Origin: Cryptomeria japonica
Lineage: Eukaryota; Streptophyta; Pinopsida; Cupressales; Cupressaceae
NCBI RefSeq assembly: GCF_030272615.1
Contig: NC_081410.1
Span: 186,545,619-186,607,618 of the forward strand
Direction of reading: 5' to 3'
Length of the DNA stretch: 62,000 nucleotides
A program made the position numbers and the translations under genes. Shown piece after piece: positions 32,470 to 42,830 of the stretch; position 1 is the stretch's first letter, and each line of letters begins with the position of its first letter. The notes beneath the pieces were generated by a model that ran no database searches, was not told where the DNA came from, and was given only the letters and a program-made list of their open reading frames with translations.

Positions 32470-34140
32470 ACTATCAGTAATACTCAGCCTCCTTGGCTGA
32501 GTACTGAACCTCTCTAAGAGTGTCTACGGTGATGGTACCCTTAGCGACTCTCTCTAATCTATCGGCCAAAGCCTCTATGTGCTCGTATCTCTCAATAGCG
32601 ACATCTCTCTCTATAGCCAGAGAGGCAATCTGTTCCTGTGCTTGTGTCAGCTGAGTCCACATCTGTGTGAGTTACCCTTGTAGCTGTTGTACCAAAGTTT
32701 GTAAACCACTGATCTGTGCCTGTTGCTGGTGAGAAGGCACTCTAATCTAAAAGTGGTGTGACTACTGGGATGGTTGTTGTTATTGTTGTGTTACACCCTG
32801 CCTAAAGGCATCTATCGTTCCCGTGTTCTATGGAAGAGGTCTCCTAGATCTCCTCCTCCTCACCACCTGGGTCTCCCAATCACTAGGTAGCTCTCTCTAA
32901 TCTCTCTATTGCTCTGAGATGCTAGCTCCTTCATTCCCTCCACTATCACCTCCATCTCCTCCATCATCCTCACCACTATCTTCACCCTCATCTCCACCTC
33001 TCTGTCATCTGGGTACTCGTCGCGGTGGTCTATCCTCTTCATCGTCAAAGGAAGGCACTGACTCATCTGGACAAAATAACCTTGAAAATGGATGTGCCAG
33101 AAAATACTAAGAATAATCTGGAGTCATACCCCCATCTATGGTACCATGAAAATAATCCTAGTCTTGTGTACCAAGTGGCATGCTGTCTCATATGAAATAG
33201 TAGGACCCCAATCTAGAACATCCTGTCATCTGTGTGCATATAGTGCAGCCCCATGTGGTAATCTATCTACCCAGTTGTACTGTCTGAGTACCCGAGTGTG
33301 AATGAATATCTCAATAACAAAGTTAGTTGCTCCAATTAGATATCTGGAAGTAAACACATATTACTTCTCAAGAGCATCCTCCGACCATGGCTCACAATCT
33401 AAGTACAACCTCCAGATCATTGTATTCAGGTCATCTAAAAATAATCTCTAGTGCTCTAATTTTCCCAGCTTCCACTAGAAAACAACACCTATATATCCAT
33501 AAACATATGGTCTCCCAATTGGGCGATTCCTGTCTGCCAATGGTCGAGTAATAGCTAAATGTTCCCATGACCAAATCTGTAGCAGTGTCACTCCTGCCAA
33601 TAAGCTAGTTGAACCAAGGTACACCACTCGATGAAGATCATGCTACAAATGTGCAATTATACAAGAACCCCACAAATATTGTGTACCATGTGTAATCATA
33701 CTCTCCAACACTCAACCCCAACCAATAGATAGTCCCTTCGACCTATGGTCGAGACATAAGAATCCTCCAACAAATCAGGCCATCACAAAAGGTAATGGAT
33801 CATATAGGTCTAGCATGTCTTTCCATGTGATATCATAGTCACAGATCTCATAATCATCAAATATCCTTCTGAGCACATCAATACCTCCCCGCTTAGTCAC
33901 ATTGTATGTAACAATATGTCCCATCCTAGAATCTACATAATACAGTAGACATCCTTCGGTGTGACTATCATCTTGCCGATGGGTAGATGAAAGGTGTTAT
34001 GCTCAATGTGCCACCTCTTAGCCAACGCGGTCAACAAACCGCCGTTAATCCTATATTGGGGCATCTCAACCAATGAGGACAATCTGCATCTAGCAATGAC
34101 ATTAAGATTTGCCTTCACTAGATGGGGTATCAACTTTCAT
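32470..34140 (-). pseudogene. Antisense plant mobile domain (PMD) ORF, probably of Gypsy1
   Basis: Read on the minus strand from about 34,133: L-V-E-M-P-Q-Y-R-I-N-G-G-L-L-T-A-L-A-K-R-W, then T-F-H-L-P-I-G-K-M-I-V-T-P-K-D-V. Further on are V-T-L-L-Q-I-W-S-W-E-H-L (about 33,555-33,590), W-R-L-Y-L-D-C-E-P-W, and R-V-L-R-Q-Y-N-W-V-D-R-L-P-H-G (about 33,245-33,290). This is a PMD over its full length. After an acidic stretch, a coiled-coil C-terminus (T-Q-L-T-Q-A-Q-E-Q-I-A-S-L, 32,474-32,662) follows. It resembles the Gypsy2 ORF in layout but is strongly diverged. Several TAG codons and frameshifts. Function within the element is unknown. Confidence 0.78.
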
Positions 34141-34429
34141 GTCTCCGGGTATCAGTCCCAAGACTGTAGTATGCCTAAATTATCCTACAATCATATCACA
34201 TCATTGTATTAACATTCGGTTAATCAATCTATTTATCCTAATCAGCTCAAGTGAGATTTCAATCAATCTTAGTGAGCGCCTATCATTGACTCTCATTCAT
34301 CATGAGGTCAATCATCATCGATACTATCCAACATCAACATCACGATAATCAAAATTGATAAAAAACAAATCACAAATGAGGAAACAAAATCAGCTTTTTA
34401 CCCCTCTAGTATGCATGAGCTAAACTATC

Positions 34430-34750
34430 CCACCGATGCACTAGACAATGAACTACTTTGCACCATGTATGCGCTAAAATTTGGCATCAAAGCGCTAAAA
34501 CTACACTAAAATTTTACATGAATGCGCTAAACAACATATCCAACACGCTAAATCTACCTATGCATTAGAGAATCACTCATATGCGCCAACATCCAACACC
34601 TATGTGCTAAAAGACTACATGCGCTAAAAAATCTGTTCTATATGATAACAAAGTTACCCAATGTGCTAATCTGGAACCCTAATTTCAAAATGCTAAAAAC
34701 CCTACCAAATGCACTAAAAAACAACTCTTATGCACTAAAATTTGAAAAAA
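34430..34750 (-). repeat. Degenerate array of a GCGCTAAA motif
   Basis: More than ten variants of ATGCGCTAAA (GCGCTAAA, TGTGCTAAA, TGCACTAAA, CACGCTAAA) at irregular spacing of about 15-35 bp, upstream (minus strand) of the antisense PMD ORF. TG and CA variants look like CpG decay of one motif. Confidence 0.7.
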
Positions 34751-34759
34751 ATGTGTCAA

Positions 34760-35860
34760 AAATTTAAAAAGGAGGATCTTGGGGTATGTACCGGTGGGCC
34801 ATGTGCTGGAGGGCATTGGAAACACCAAACTCGCTCAAATCGGTGCTCGTGGTATGTAATCACCATTTTGCCTTAGAGCTCAAATTTTCAAATCACTATG
34901 TGCAAATGAAATCAAATGGTAAATCTTTTTCACTTTTTACCTTATTAAGAGGTGAAAAGGGGGGTAAATTAAGTGGCATTGTAGGGTGCCTGCAAGAAGT
35001 GTCCACTTTTTGGCCAAAAAGTGAAAGTTTTTTCCCTTTTTTTTTCGATTTCATCCCGTTTGACCTAAATATTTGAGGCACTTAAAGAATGATTCTTGAA
35101 AAAATTCAGTAATAGACAATGTAGTGCTCGAAGTCTAATTTCCAAATATGTAATTTATTTTAATACCCAGATCTTAAAAATGAAGTTTGAATACGCATTA
35201 GTAAAACCTATAGTTTAAAAGTCACTTTTTAAGACCATACCATGCCCGTGTACGATAAGCATAATTTGACTTAAATGAAAGTATTTTCCTTTATCCTTTT
35301 GGAAAAATAACTATAACTCACTCACCTTTGATGAGGATATTTTTTTGTAATTTTTTTCCTTATATATATATTTTTTGTTATTTTTTAGATGGGCATAATC
35401 ACTGTTTTGAAAAATTCACGTGTACGACAAGCATAATTTGACCTAAACTTAACATTTTAAAAAAAAAATTGTATAGATTCGTCTGTAGTTTGATGCCATA
35501 TAATTTTTTTTTCAAAAAACTTAAAGACAAAAAAGTTATTAAAATTTTTAAAAACCCCGTTATTTCAAGTTTATGGATCGTTTTCATTAGAAATTATTTT
35601 AAAATTAAAAATATTGATCCATTCTCTTAAAAAATTATATATTTGGTATCTAGATAGTGTGTACTATAATGGGTTTTTTTTATTTAAAAAAATTCTGAAA
35701 ATTAGGTGTTTAGATATATTTTTTAAGTCATTTTTTTGTATGAAGCTTGATTTGGCCTTCAAGTTGCAGGTCAAACTAGTTCCAAGCCTCGGGTTCGGCT
35801 TTTCAAACCATTTTCCAAGCCTAATTCCGAACCTACAAGCAGGCCCCCAAAACACTTTTT
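34760..35860. other. Unassigned AT-rich segment with a 29-bp direct repeat
   Basis: The bases around 34,780-34,815 (ACCGGTGGGCCAT) resemble 29,000-29,017 in Gypsy2 (ACCAGTGGGCCAT), so Gypsy1 may reach this far. AAAAGGGGGGTAAA at about 34,957 is polypurine-like. A 29-bp direct repeat starting CGTGTACGAYAAGCATAA occurs at 35,247-35,275 and 35,419-35,447. No gene is supported. Confidence 0.45.
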
Positions 35861-35866
35861 TACAAA

Positions 35867-35989
35867 CGGGATCCCGTATTGAAAATGGGATCCTGTTCTA
35901 TATTGCAAATTATTTAAAAAAAAAAAAAAAACAACACGAGATCCCGTTTTGAATTAAAACAGAATCCTGTGTTGAAAACGGGATCTCGT
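35867..35989. repeat. Cluster of ACGGGATCCCGT-like palindromes, left side
   Basis: Exact ACGGGATCCCGT at 35,867-35,878, with variants at 35,885-35,896, 35,936-35,947, 35,959-35,970 and 35,978-35,989. The same palindrome occurs at 41,892-41,966 beyond the second ORF, so the motifs bracket the transposase unit. Confidence 0.8.
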
Positions 35990-36175
35990 TTTGTTTTTCA
36001 TTAAATTTTTTTTCGAAATTGTATAAATAAGTGATAATTTAACATAATAAAACATGTCTTCAAATGTGCGAGTTTTTACATGATATATTATGATTTAGTT
36101 GTCCTTTGGATGCTTTTTTGTTGCAATTTTAGATCCATTTTTTGAAGGTGGCATTTATTGCATAAGTTTTTAGTC

Positions 36176-38760
36176 ATGGGGTCTAAACAACGTCAGAAGA
36201 AGAAACAAAGGAGGGAATTGACCGTCAAGGAAATTCAAGAAGAAAGAGAGAAGGAGGCCAAACATCAAAGAGATAGAAGAATGAGGATTCGACAAATGAA
36301 TAATCCTGATGCTTCTGGATCCACAACAATGGAAGAGACAAACAATCAAGATGATGCCTTGGGGGATCATAGGGATGTAGATGATGCAATTATGGATGAT
36401 GTTGACGTGAATGAAACAATTATGAATAATATTCCAAGTACAACATCCTCAAATCCAGGTACATCTTCAAATTATCCAGGTACATCTTCAAATCCTTCTC
36501 TGAAAGACATGGATAATGTGATTATAGGTGATATTCATATTGATGATTTAGTAGAAGTTGGATATACCAATGTTGAGATTGATATAATTGTCCATGAAAA
36601 TGAAAACCTTCATGTTGGTAAAGATGAAATTATTTTGAATGTTGAAAGTGAAAATCCTTTTGAACATGGTGAAAATGAAAATCCTCCAATAATTGAAGAT
36701 CACAAAAACTTTTTTATAAAAATTGAAAAAAAGGTTTTGGATAATCTTCCTGGTAAGATTTCTTGGAGATAGATAAGAACATATGCCAATAGAATATACA
36801 AGGAATTTTTTTTATCGAAAAAAGCTTGCAATTCAATGTCAACTTATGATGCAATTGATGAGAATGTGGAAAATGAGAAAAGTGATGAAAAAAATAGGCA
36901 TCTATGTGAAACCATAAAAAAAGATGAATCCGTCAAGCATGATATGTCTACTGTTGCAAGTGCCATTGAATCTATTGGTACAACGAGTCAATCTAAAGAT
37001 AAGAATGCAACACGACAGGCTATAACAACTGCCATAGTGAATAAAGCAACCTTGAATAAAATGATGGTAAGCAACATTAGTGGAATTTTAAAGATGCATC
37101 CTAAAACATTGGTTAGAGCAGCTAAAAGAAGAGAAAGTATTGAAAGTGATCCAATCAACCAAAGTTGGAGTTTTAGTGGTAGACTTTGCAGGTCAGATAT
37201 GAAATTGAATATTGAAGTGAAATATTTGGTTGAATTTTTTTGGCATGATAATACAAGGGTATCATCTAATGCTAGAGATGTTCTAAAGTTGAGAGTGGGG
37301 TGTAAAATTCGTGACCCTCATCCAAAACACCTATTAGACACAACTCAAACTGAATTTTATAGAATTTTTTTGGATGAAGTTGTGTTACCTAGAAATATTA
37401 CTATAAGTCAAAGATCATTTGAAAAATGCAAGCCCTGGTATGTGAAAATTAATAAGCAAAGAGTCTCTTGTTGTTGTAAAATGCATGTGCAATTTCATTA
37501 CTATTATGATGTTTTTCGATACATATGTTGTGTTTTGCATAGTAACATGCTTATCCAGGAATGTGGTATTGATATGCCGCCTGAATCAATCAAGGAATTT
37601 GTAGCAAGTTTATTTTGTTAAAGAACTAATGGGCAATTAATTTATTTACATTCATGTATCTCTAGACAATGTTCTAGTTGTGGCAATTTTTCATCACTAG
37701 TAGAATGTATGCATGAGAGTAGTGAAACTGATTTTGGACAACAACTAGTGGATGTTAGAAGATTTAAGAATGTTGAGTATCCCTTAAAGGATGGGAAAAT
37801 AGGAAAGCGTGTCAATTTAATCACAAAGAAGGTTAGTGTACATGCATTCATGTCAGAATTTAAAAGTAAGATTGTACCAAAATATGTTACACACTCTCAA
37901 CATGCTAGATGGCTTGATTCTCAATTTCGCACATGTAGAAATACATTTCCAGTTGGAAGTATACTATCAGTGGTGGACTTTGCAGAAAACTATACTCTTA
38001 AGACACAAGAGGAAATTCAATCTCATATTACAATTCCACTCAAGTTGCTATTTTTGTTCATATTGCTTATAGACATGTAGATCATAGCACAAAGGATGAT
38101 AAAAAAATCCTAAGGGAGTATCATTTCTATGTGAGTGATAATAGGATGCACTCGTTAGAGTTTGTTCAATATTGTTTCAGCATAATTTATAGAAATATAA
38201 GAGAAAGAGGAATCTAGTTGACAAATCATCTTATATGATCAGATAATTGTACTAGACAATTTAGGAATGCTCAAATGATTTATTGGTTAAGCAGGGCTCA
38301 CAAGGAATACAATATCCAACATATATGGAGTTTTTTTGAAGCTGGACATGGTAAAGGAGAAGATGATGGAGCTGGTGCATGTGTTAAAAGAATTCTTGCT
38401 AGAGAGCAATTAAAATTTGAAGATAATGTAAAATTTAAAGATGCACGCGCAATTGTAGATTGGTGCAACACAACCTTATCTACTGGATCAGGTGTGAACT
38501 CTAAAATTCAATGATTCTTTTGGTTAGTTGAAGAGGAAAACATTGTGCCAAAACTTTATTGTGAGACAATTAGTGGATCGACAAAATGGTATTCATTTAA
38601 GAGTTCAAATGCAAGCACATGGACTATATGGATAAGGTAACTTGCATGTTTTTGTCAATTTTGTATTTCAGGTGATTCTGATGTATGTGAGAATATTGAA
38701 TGGGTTGAAGATTGGAATCAAAGATCATTGACTCCTATAGTTGAAGAGGATTGGAACCAA
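36176..38760 (+). pseudogene. DDE-type DNA transposase, superfamily not assigned
   Basis: Long frame from the ATG at 36,176 (M-G-S-K-Q-R-Q-K-K-K-Q-R-R), with a basic coiled N-terminus and an acidic spacer. A core follows with V-V-D-F-A-E-N-Y (Asp at 37,976), S-D-N-C-T-R-Q-F (Asp at 38,242) and F-F-E-A-G-H-G-K-G-E-D-D-G-A-G (Glu at 38,338), a plausible DDE triad. The end has C-F-C-Q-F-C-I-S-G-D...C-E-N-I-E-W-V. The H-G-K-G-x-x-D-G-x-G block and terminal cysteines recur in a eukaryotic transposase family known mostly from animals; I would compare it first with Sola-type elements but do not claim that. Lesions: TAG 36,770, TAA 37,619, a one-base loss near 38,025, then TAG, TGA and TGA. Confidence 0.75.
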
Positions 38761-39811
38761 TATTATCATGATCAGTGGATGCTCCCCGTGCAACTGAAGA
38801 TGATGGACCATGATGTGAACTCGAAGCAAGGTCTGGACCATCACAAGGCCCATAGCATAGTCGATGGAAACTCATACAAAAATGAGGTGCTAATGTACGT
38901 GGAATGGCTGTAATCATGTCAACTTCATCCTCACCAGTGTCAATGTTGCCATGGTCCAACAAATCAACTATCTGCTGACTAAGGCTTCCAGTGAGTGTGG
39001 TCAATGAGTCCAATGTGGAGATAACAAAACACTAATGAACAATCATAGGTATAATAGACATAGGAGCCACAATGGCTTGGCGACGGGCAGGTCTATTAGG
39101 GTTAATACGTGCCCCCAACCTATCCTATGGCATGCCACCACCAACACCCTGAAATGCTCTAATATCAAAATAATTGGGCTTTAAGCCCAAAACAAACTCT
39201 GCATATAATTTTCTCAAGAAGTGTAAAGGGCACTCTAAGTTGGTATGTGGTGGGTTGTCAAATACCGTCTGCCATTGATCCCAGAAATTATCGACCATGC
39301 CCCGATGTGTACACCACCCCATGGATATGCAGGATTTGTTTGGTGGAATGGGTTCACCTGTGATGGGGTTTGAAAAATATGGAACAAAGTGAGATTTGTC
39401 TATTCTTAGGCTCAAAATATCCCTATAGGAGAGGCCATCAGAATAAAACCAACGTCTCTCCTCTCTCCATGCTCTATGTGAATCAAGCTCTGCATCTATA
39501 GACCTAACTGCATCAATTAAATTTTGCATCTTTGATGCAAAACGGTGCATGTGTGGGGATATATGTGGTGCTCTAAGGATCTCATTAACTTTTCCCTGTA
39601 TGAAAACAACATTTTCATTAATAATGGCTCGAAATCGAGCCTTAGCATAATCAAGAGGTGGAGGATGATGATTGGGTGGGGGTGGAGGTGGAGGAGGAGG
39701 AGGGGGTGGGGGTGGAGGTGGGGGTGGAGGTGGTGCACCATGGGCAGGGTCATCTAGGGGGGGTTGAGGCCTTGTTGCATTAAGCAAATCTTCTATATCA
39801 AACTCATCCAT
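38735..39811 (-). pseudogene. Second ORF of the DNA transposon, convergent with the transposase
   Basis: From the ATG at 39,811 an uninterrupted 228-codon frame runs to a TAG at 39,125. The same frame continues past that stop and one more TAG (both possibly from CAG) to 38,735, about 358 codons in all. It starts M-D-E-F-D-I-E-D-L-L-N, has a run of about 20 prolines (G-rich plus strand, 39,665-39,735), then a helical, well-mixed domain with W-R-E-E-R-R-W-F-Y-S-D-G-L-S-Y-R-D and W-D-Q-W-Q-T-V-F-D-N-P-P. Its 3' end overlaps the transposase end tail to tail. I do not recognise the family. Position suggests an accessory protein of the same transposon; a captured host exon is the alternative. Confidence 0.6.
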
Positions 39812-39841
39812 GTGATGATGTGTATGTAATATGAGCTCTGC

Positions 39842-39862
39842 ATATATATATATATATATATA
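39842..39862. repeat. (AT)n microsatellite
   Basis: About ten AT units just upstream of the second ORF start. Confidence 0.95.
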
Positions 39863-39959
39863 AACACATACATTTAATTAAAAATCAAATAAAAATTTAA
39901 AATCTAACTTTTGAAACTAAAACATGAATTTAAATTACAAAATTTTTAAAACATGTCCA

Positions 39960-39963
<4 letters not shown>

Positions 39964-40029
<66 letters not shown>

Positions 40030-40047
40030 ACACACACACACACACAT
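39964..40047. repeat. (CA)n microsatellite
   Basis: About forty CA units with one CATA interruption near 40,024. The Cys-Val ORF readable on the minus strand is an artefact of this repeat. Confidence 0.97.
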
Positions 40048-40199
40048 ATTGTAAACATATATACATATACAAGCTCTACAGATAGATAAATGATAAAAAA
40101 TTTAATGTGTACACATGAAATCAAGAATGTATGCACATTTTTACATATAATATGATCATGTGTAAGAATTTAAAATTGAACATCTATGAAGATTTTTGT

Positions 40200-40750
40200 A
40201 ATTAATCATCAAGTGACACACATGACTTAAGGGGATTGGCCTAAAGTTAGGACACGTGGCTTAAGGGGATCAAACTAGAAATAGGACAATTTTGGCTTAA
40301 GGGGATAGGCCTAAATAGGTTGTAATTAAATTTAGCATCTACAAATTTTGTAATTAATCATTTAAGACACACGACTTAAAGGGATTGGCCTAACTAGGAC
40401 AAGTGGTTTAAGGGGATAGGCCTAATTAGGATGTATGTGGCTTAAGGGGAAGAAACTTTAAATAGGAGACACATGTGGCTTAAGGGGTATGGTCATAATA
40501 ATATACATGTTAAAAGGGGTACATGGTCGTAATTTCATGTACATACTTAGACATGCATGACCCCTTAGGACCAGATTATGACCCCTTAGAACACAATGTG
40601 GTCCTAGAAAAGGCCCGTCACACACATGCACGCATTCTATCTCATGGTATAATATGGACATGGCTCAAACTAAATTATAGGACACATGTGGCTTAAAAGG
40701 GGAATGAATTTGAAAGTAGGAAATGGCTTAAGGGGATACACACATGTGTT
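40200..40750 (+). repeat. Array of GGCTTAAGGGGAT-type motifs
   Basis: About ten near-copies of TGGCTTAAGGGGAT (for example at about 40,226, 40,258, 40,293, 40,375, 40,408, 40,440, 40,480, 40,690, 40,727), often followed by RGGCCTAA. All are in one orientation. The core CTTAAGGGG is shared with the array that follows. Confidence 0.85.
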
Positions 40751-40755
40751 CTACA

Positions 40756-41287
40756 ATGTACATGTGTAACCCCTTAGGACCACATATGACCTCTTACGGT
40801 CAACTGTGATATCCTATGAGGTCATATTACACATAAACATGGTCATGGAAGGGGTTGAACGCATGAGTTAGTTCACACGTACATGTGTGACAAGCCTTTC
40901 TAGGACCACACTATGTTCTAAGGGACCGTCATATATGTGATCCTAAGGGATCGAGCACACATGTGTTAGAACACACGTGTGACCCATTAGGACCACATAT
41001 GAGCAGGCTAAATTAACATCCTAGTAATTGGGGTATAATTGTATACCTCAACTAAGTTAGGATATTAATATGGCTCATGTGTGGTCCTAAGGGGTCACGC
41101 ATGTGTTCTAACACATGCGTGATCCTTTAGGATCACATATATGACTCCTTAGAACACACTGTGGTCCTAAAGGCTTGTCACACATGCGTTCAACCCCTTA
41201 GGACCATGTACATGTATGACCCCATAGGATCGTGCATAGTGTCCTAAGGGGTCATGTATGTGGTCCTAAGGGGTCACACATGTACAT
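40756..41287. repeat. Large imperfect inverted repeat built of CCCCTTAGGACCACAT motifs
   Basis: Left arm 40,756-41,037 and right arm 41,042-41,287 pair over most of their length around a four-base centre (ATTG, 41,038-41,041). Matching pairs include GGGGTATA/TATACCTC at the centre, AGGACCACATATGAGC with the complement at about 41,070-41,087, GTGTTAGAACACA with its partner near 41,110, and ATGTACATGTGT at the outer end. Both arms are themselves composed of CCCCTTAGGACCACAT repeats in either orientation. Confidence 0.85.
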
Positions 41288-41430
41288 TCGAATGTGCATG
41301 CATGACCCCTTAGGACCACATACATGACCCCTTTGGACACTATGGTTGATCCTATGGGGTCATATGTGGTCGTAAGGGGTTGGACGTGATGTGATCCTAT
41401 GTGGTCATAAGGGGGTATGTTGTATACAAT
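41288..41430. repeat. Continuation of the CCCCTTAGG motif array
   Basis: Further CCCCTTAGGACCACAT and GGTCATAAGGGG variants outside the large inverted repeat, ending near 41,415. Confidence 0.75.
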
Positions 41431-41891
41431 TTAGATATTTTAAATAGTTTCCTTTTTGTTGTAATTTTTTGGTTTTGGTTTTCATTTTCATTTTTGTTTT
41501 GATCTTTGTAAATTAAATGTTTTGGTTTTGATTTATTTTTGGGTTTTGGTTTTGTTTCAAGGTTTTCAACATTTTTATTAAATTTATTTGTTTTAAAAAA
41601 GTCCTAATCTAATCAATTCATAAAAAAAATTCAAACTAAATTTAACTAATTTTTAAACTAAAAACATACTTTTCTAATGAAAAAAAAAATTATTAAGCTA
41701 AAAATCATTTTTTTCTAACAAAAAATTTAAACTAAAAATCATTAACAAAAACAATAATTTTAAAACTAAAAATTTAATTTTTAAACTAAAAAATTAATCT
41801 AAATATGAATTATTGAATAAAAATGGGTGTTGGGCCTGGAAGACTTGCAGGCGGGTTGTTGGCAATTTCTGGGAGGGCTCCACTCCTTCAA
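41431..41891. other. AT-rich segment without gene
   Basis: T-rich then A-rich sequence with repeated TAAACTAAAAAT blocks (41,640-41,820). No coding signal. CCTGCAAGTCTTCCAGGCCC (complement of about 41,836-41,857) resembles 35,838-35,855, another weak link between the two sides of the transposon. Confidence 0.5.
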
Positions 41892-41966
41892 TCGGGATCC
41901 CGTATGGCAAAAATGAATCCCATTTAATTTAAAAATAATAATTATATATTCGAAACGGGATCCCGT
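41892..41966. repeat. ACGGGATCCCGT palindromes, right side
   Basis: TCGGGATCCCGT at 41,892-41,903, a decayed ATGAATCCCAT at about 41,913, and an exact ACGGGATCCCGT at 41,955-41,966, mirroring the left cluster. Confidence 0.8.
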
Positions 41967-41999
41967 TTCATTTCAATATAGGAGACGAATTCAATCAAT

Positions 42000-42830
42000 T
42001 TACTTTATTTAATCATCCCTTTCAAATTAATTTGGATTTATAATTCAAATTGTCACATGACTCCTAATTCTTAACCACCTAACCTAACCACTTTCTATCC
42101 TAACCTATCCAATCTAACCTTGGGTTTGACTAAACCTATCCCCTCCAACTTCCTCATCCTAACCTCCTTAGGAGTGTCCATTATCTCTTGAGGACACATG
42201 GCATCTTTTCCACATTTCCTTCATCTCCATGTGACTTTCCTTCTTGTTGGCATTTGCTAGAGATTATTTGCCACTTGTCCCTCTAGGGATGACAAGTGTC
42301 TTATCTGTCAACCTCCTCTCTAACCTCTCCATCTCTAATCATTCATCTCTCCAGGCTAAATCTCCACCGTTGAATCTTGCTACCTCACCTCTTGCATTGG
42401 AAAATCTATAAATAGTCTTAGTTTTCATTCACGATCTCTACTTACTTAGCTTCTGAATCTTGCATCCATGATCTTTAATTATGCAATCTAGCACTCTCAT
42501 TTAGCATACTAGCATAGTAGCATTTCATTTAGCACAATATTAGCATAATTTTCATATCATGAAAATCATGCATTTCATCTAGACCATGTGGCTACTCATT
42601 CTTCAAGTAGTCATCTTGTAGATCATGTAGTTGCTGAGAGCCAATCCATAGATCTGCAAGGTCCTTGAAGATAGAGGACAATGGGACAACATCAAGGAGG
42701 GGTTTACTAATTTTGTTTATTATTATTTATTTCCTTGAATATAATGTTTCATTGAATGTGTGTTTAATTCTTTTAATGGATTGATTGATATATTTTTGCA
42801 CACAGAGCGAAATTTTTTTTATTTTATTTT
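42000..42830 (+). repeat. LTR-like promoter region, element not identified
   Basis: TC-rich U3-like sequence leading to TATAAATA at 42,407-42,414, then an AGCCAATCCATAGATCTGC block like the AGCCAATCCAATCAAGTGG of the Gypsy2 LTRs. CTCCACCGTTGAATC at about 42,362 also matches the Gypsy2 LTR (CTCCACCGTTGATTC near 30,426). It looks like the U3-R-U5 of a related gypsy LTR, possibly the Gypsy1 3' LTR cut off by the DNA transposon. Ends not found. Confidence 0.5.
42407..42414 (+). promoter_or_regulatory. TATA box of LTR-like region
   Basis: TATAAATA, 40-50 bp downstream of the CCACCGTTGAAT block shared with the Gypsy2 LTR. Confidence 0.5.

Noticed and set aside
39517-39757. His/Pro-rich and Trp/Arg-rich frames overlapping the second transposon ORF
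   Set aside because: They are alternative frames of the G-rich repeat that encodes the polyproline run.
39930-40136. Minus-strand Cys-Val repeat ORF
   Set aside because: It is only the translation of the (CA)n microsatellite.
35000-42000. Terminal inverted repeats of the DNA transposon
   Set aside because: I compared both sides and found shared motifs but no convincing terminal match or target duplication, so I give no element boundaries.
34957-42830. Gypsy1 3' LTR starting after AAAAGGGGGGTAAA and interrupted by the DNA transposon
   Set aside because: Attractive by position, but I could not match an LTR start, an end or a second copy, so it is only mentioned as a possibility.
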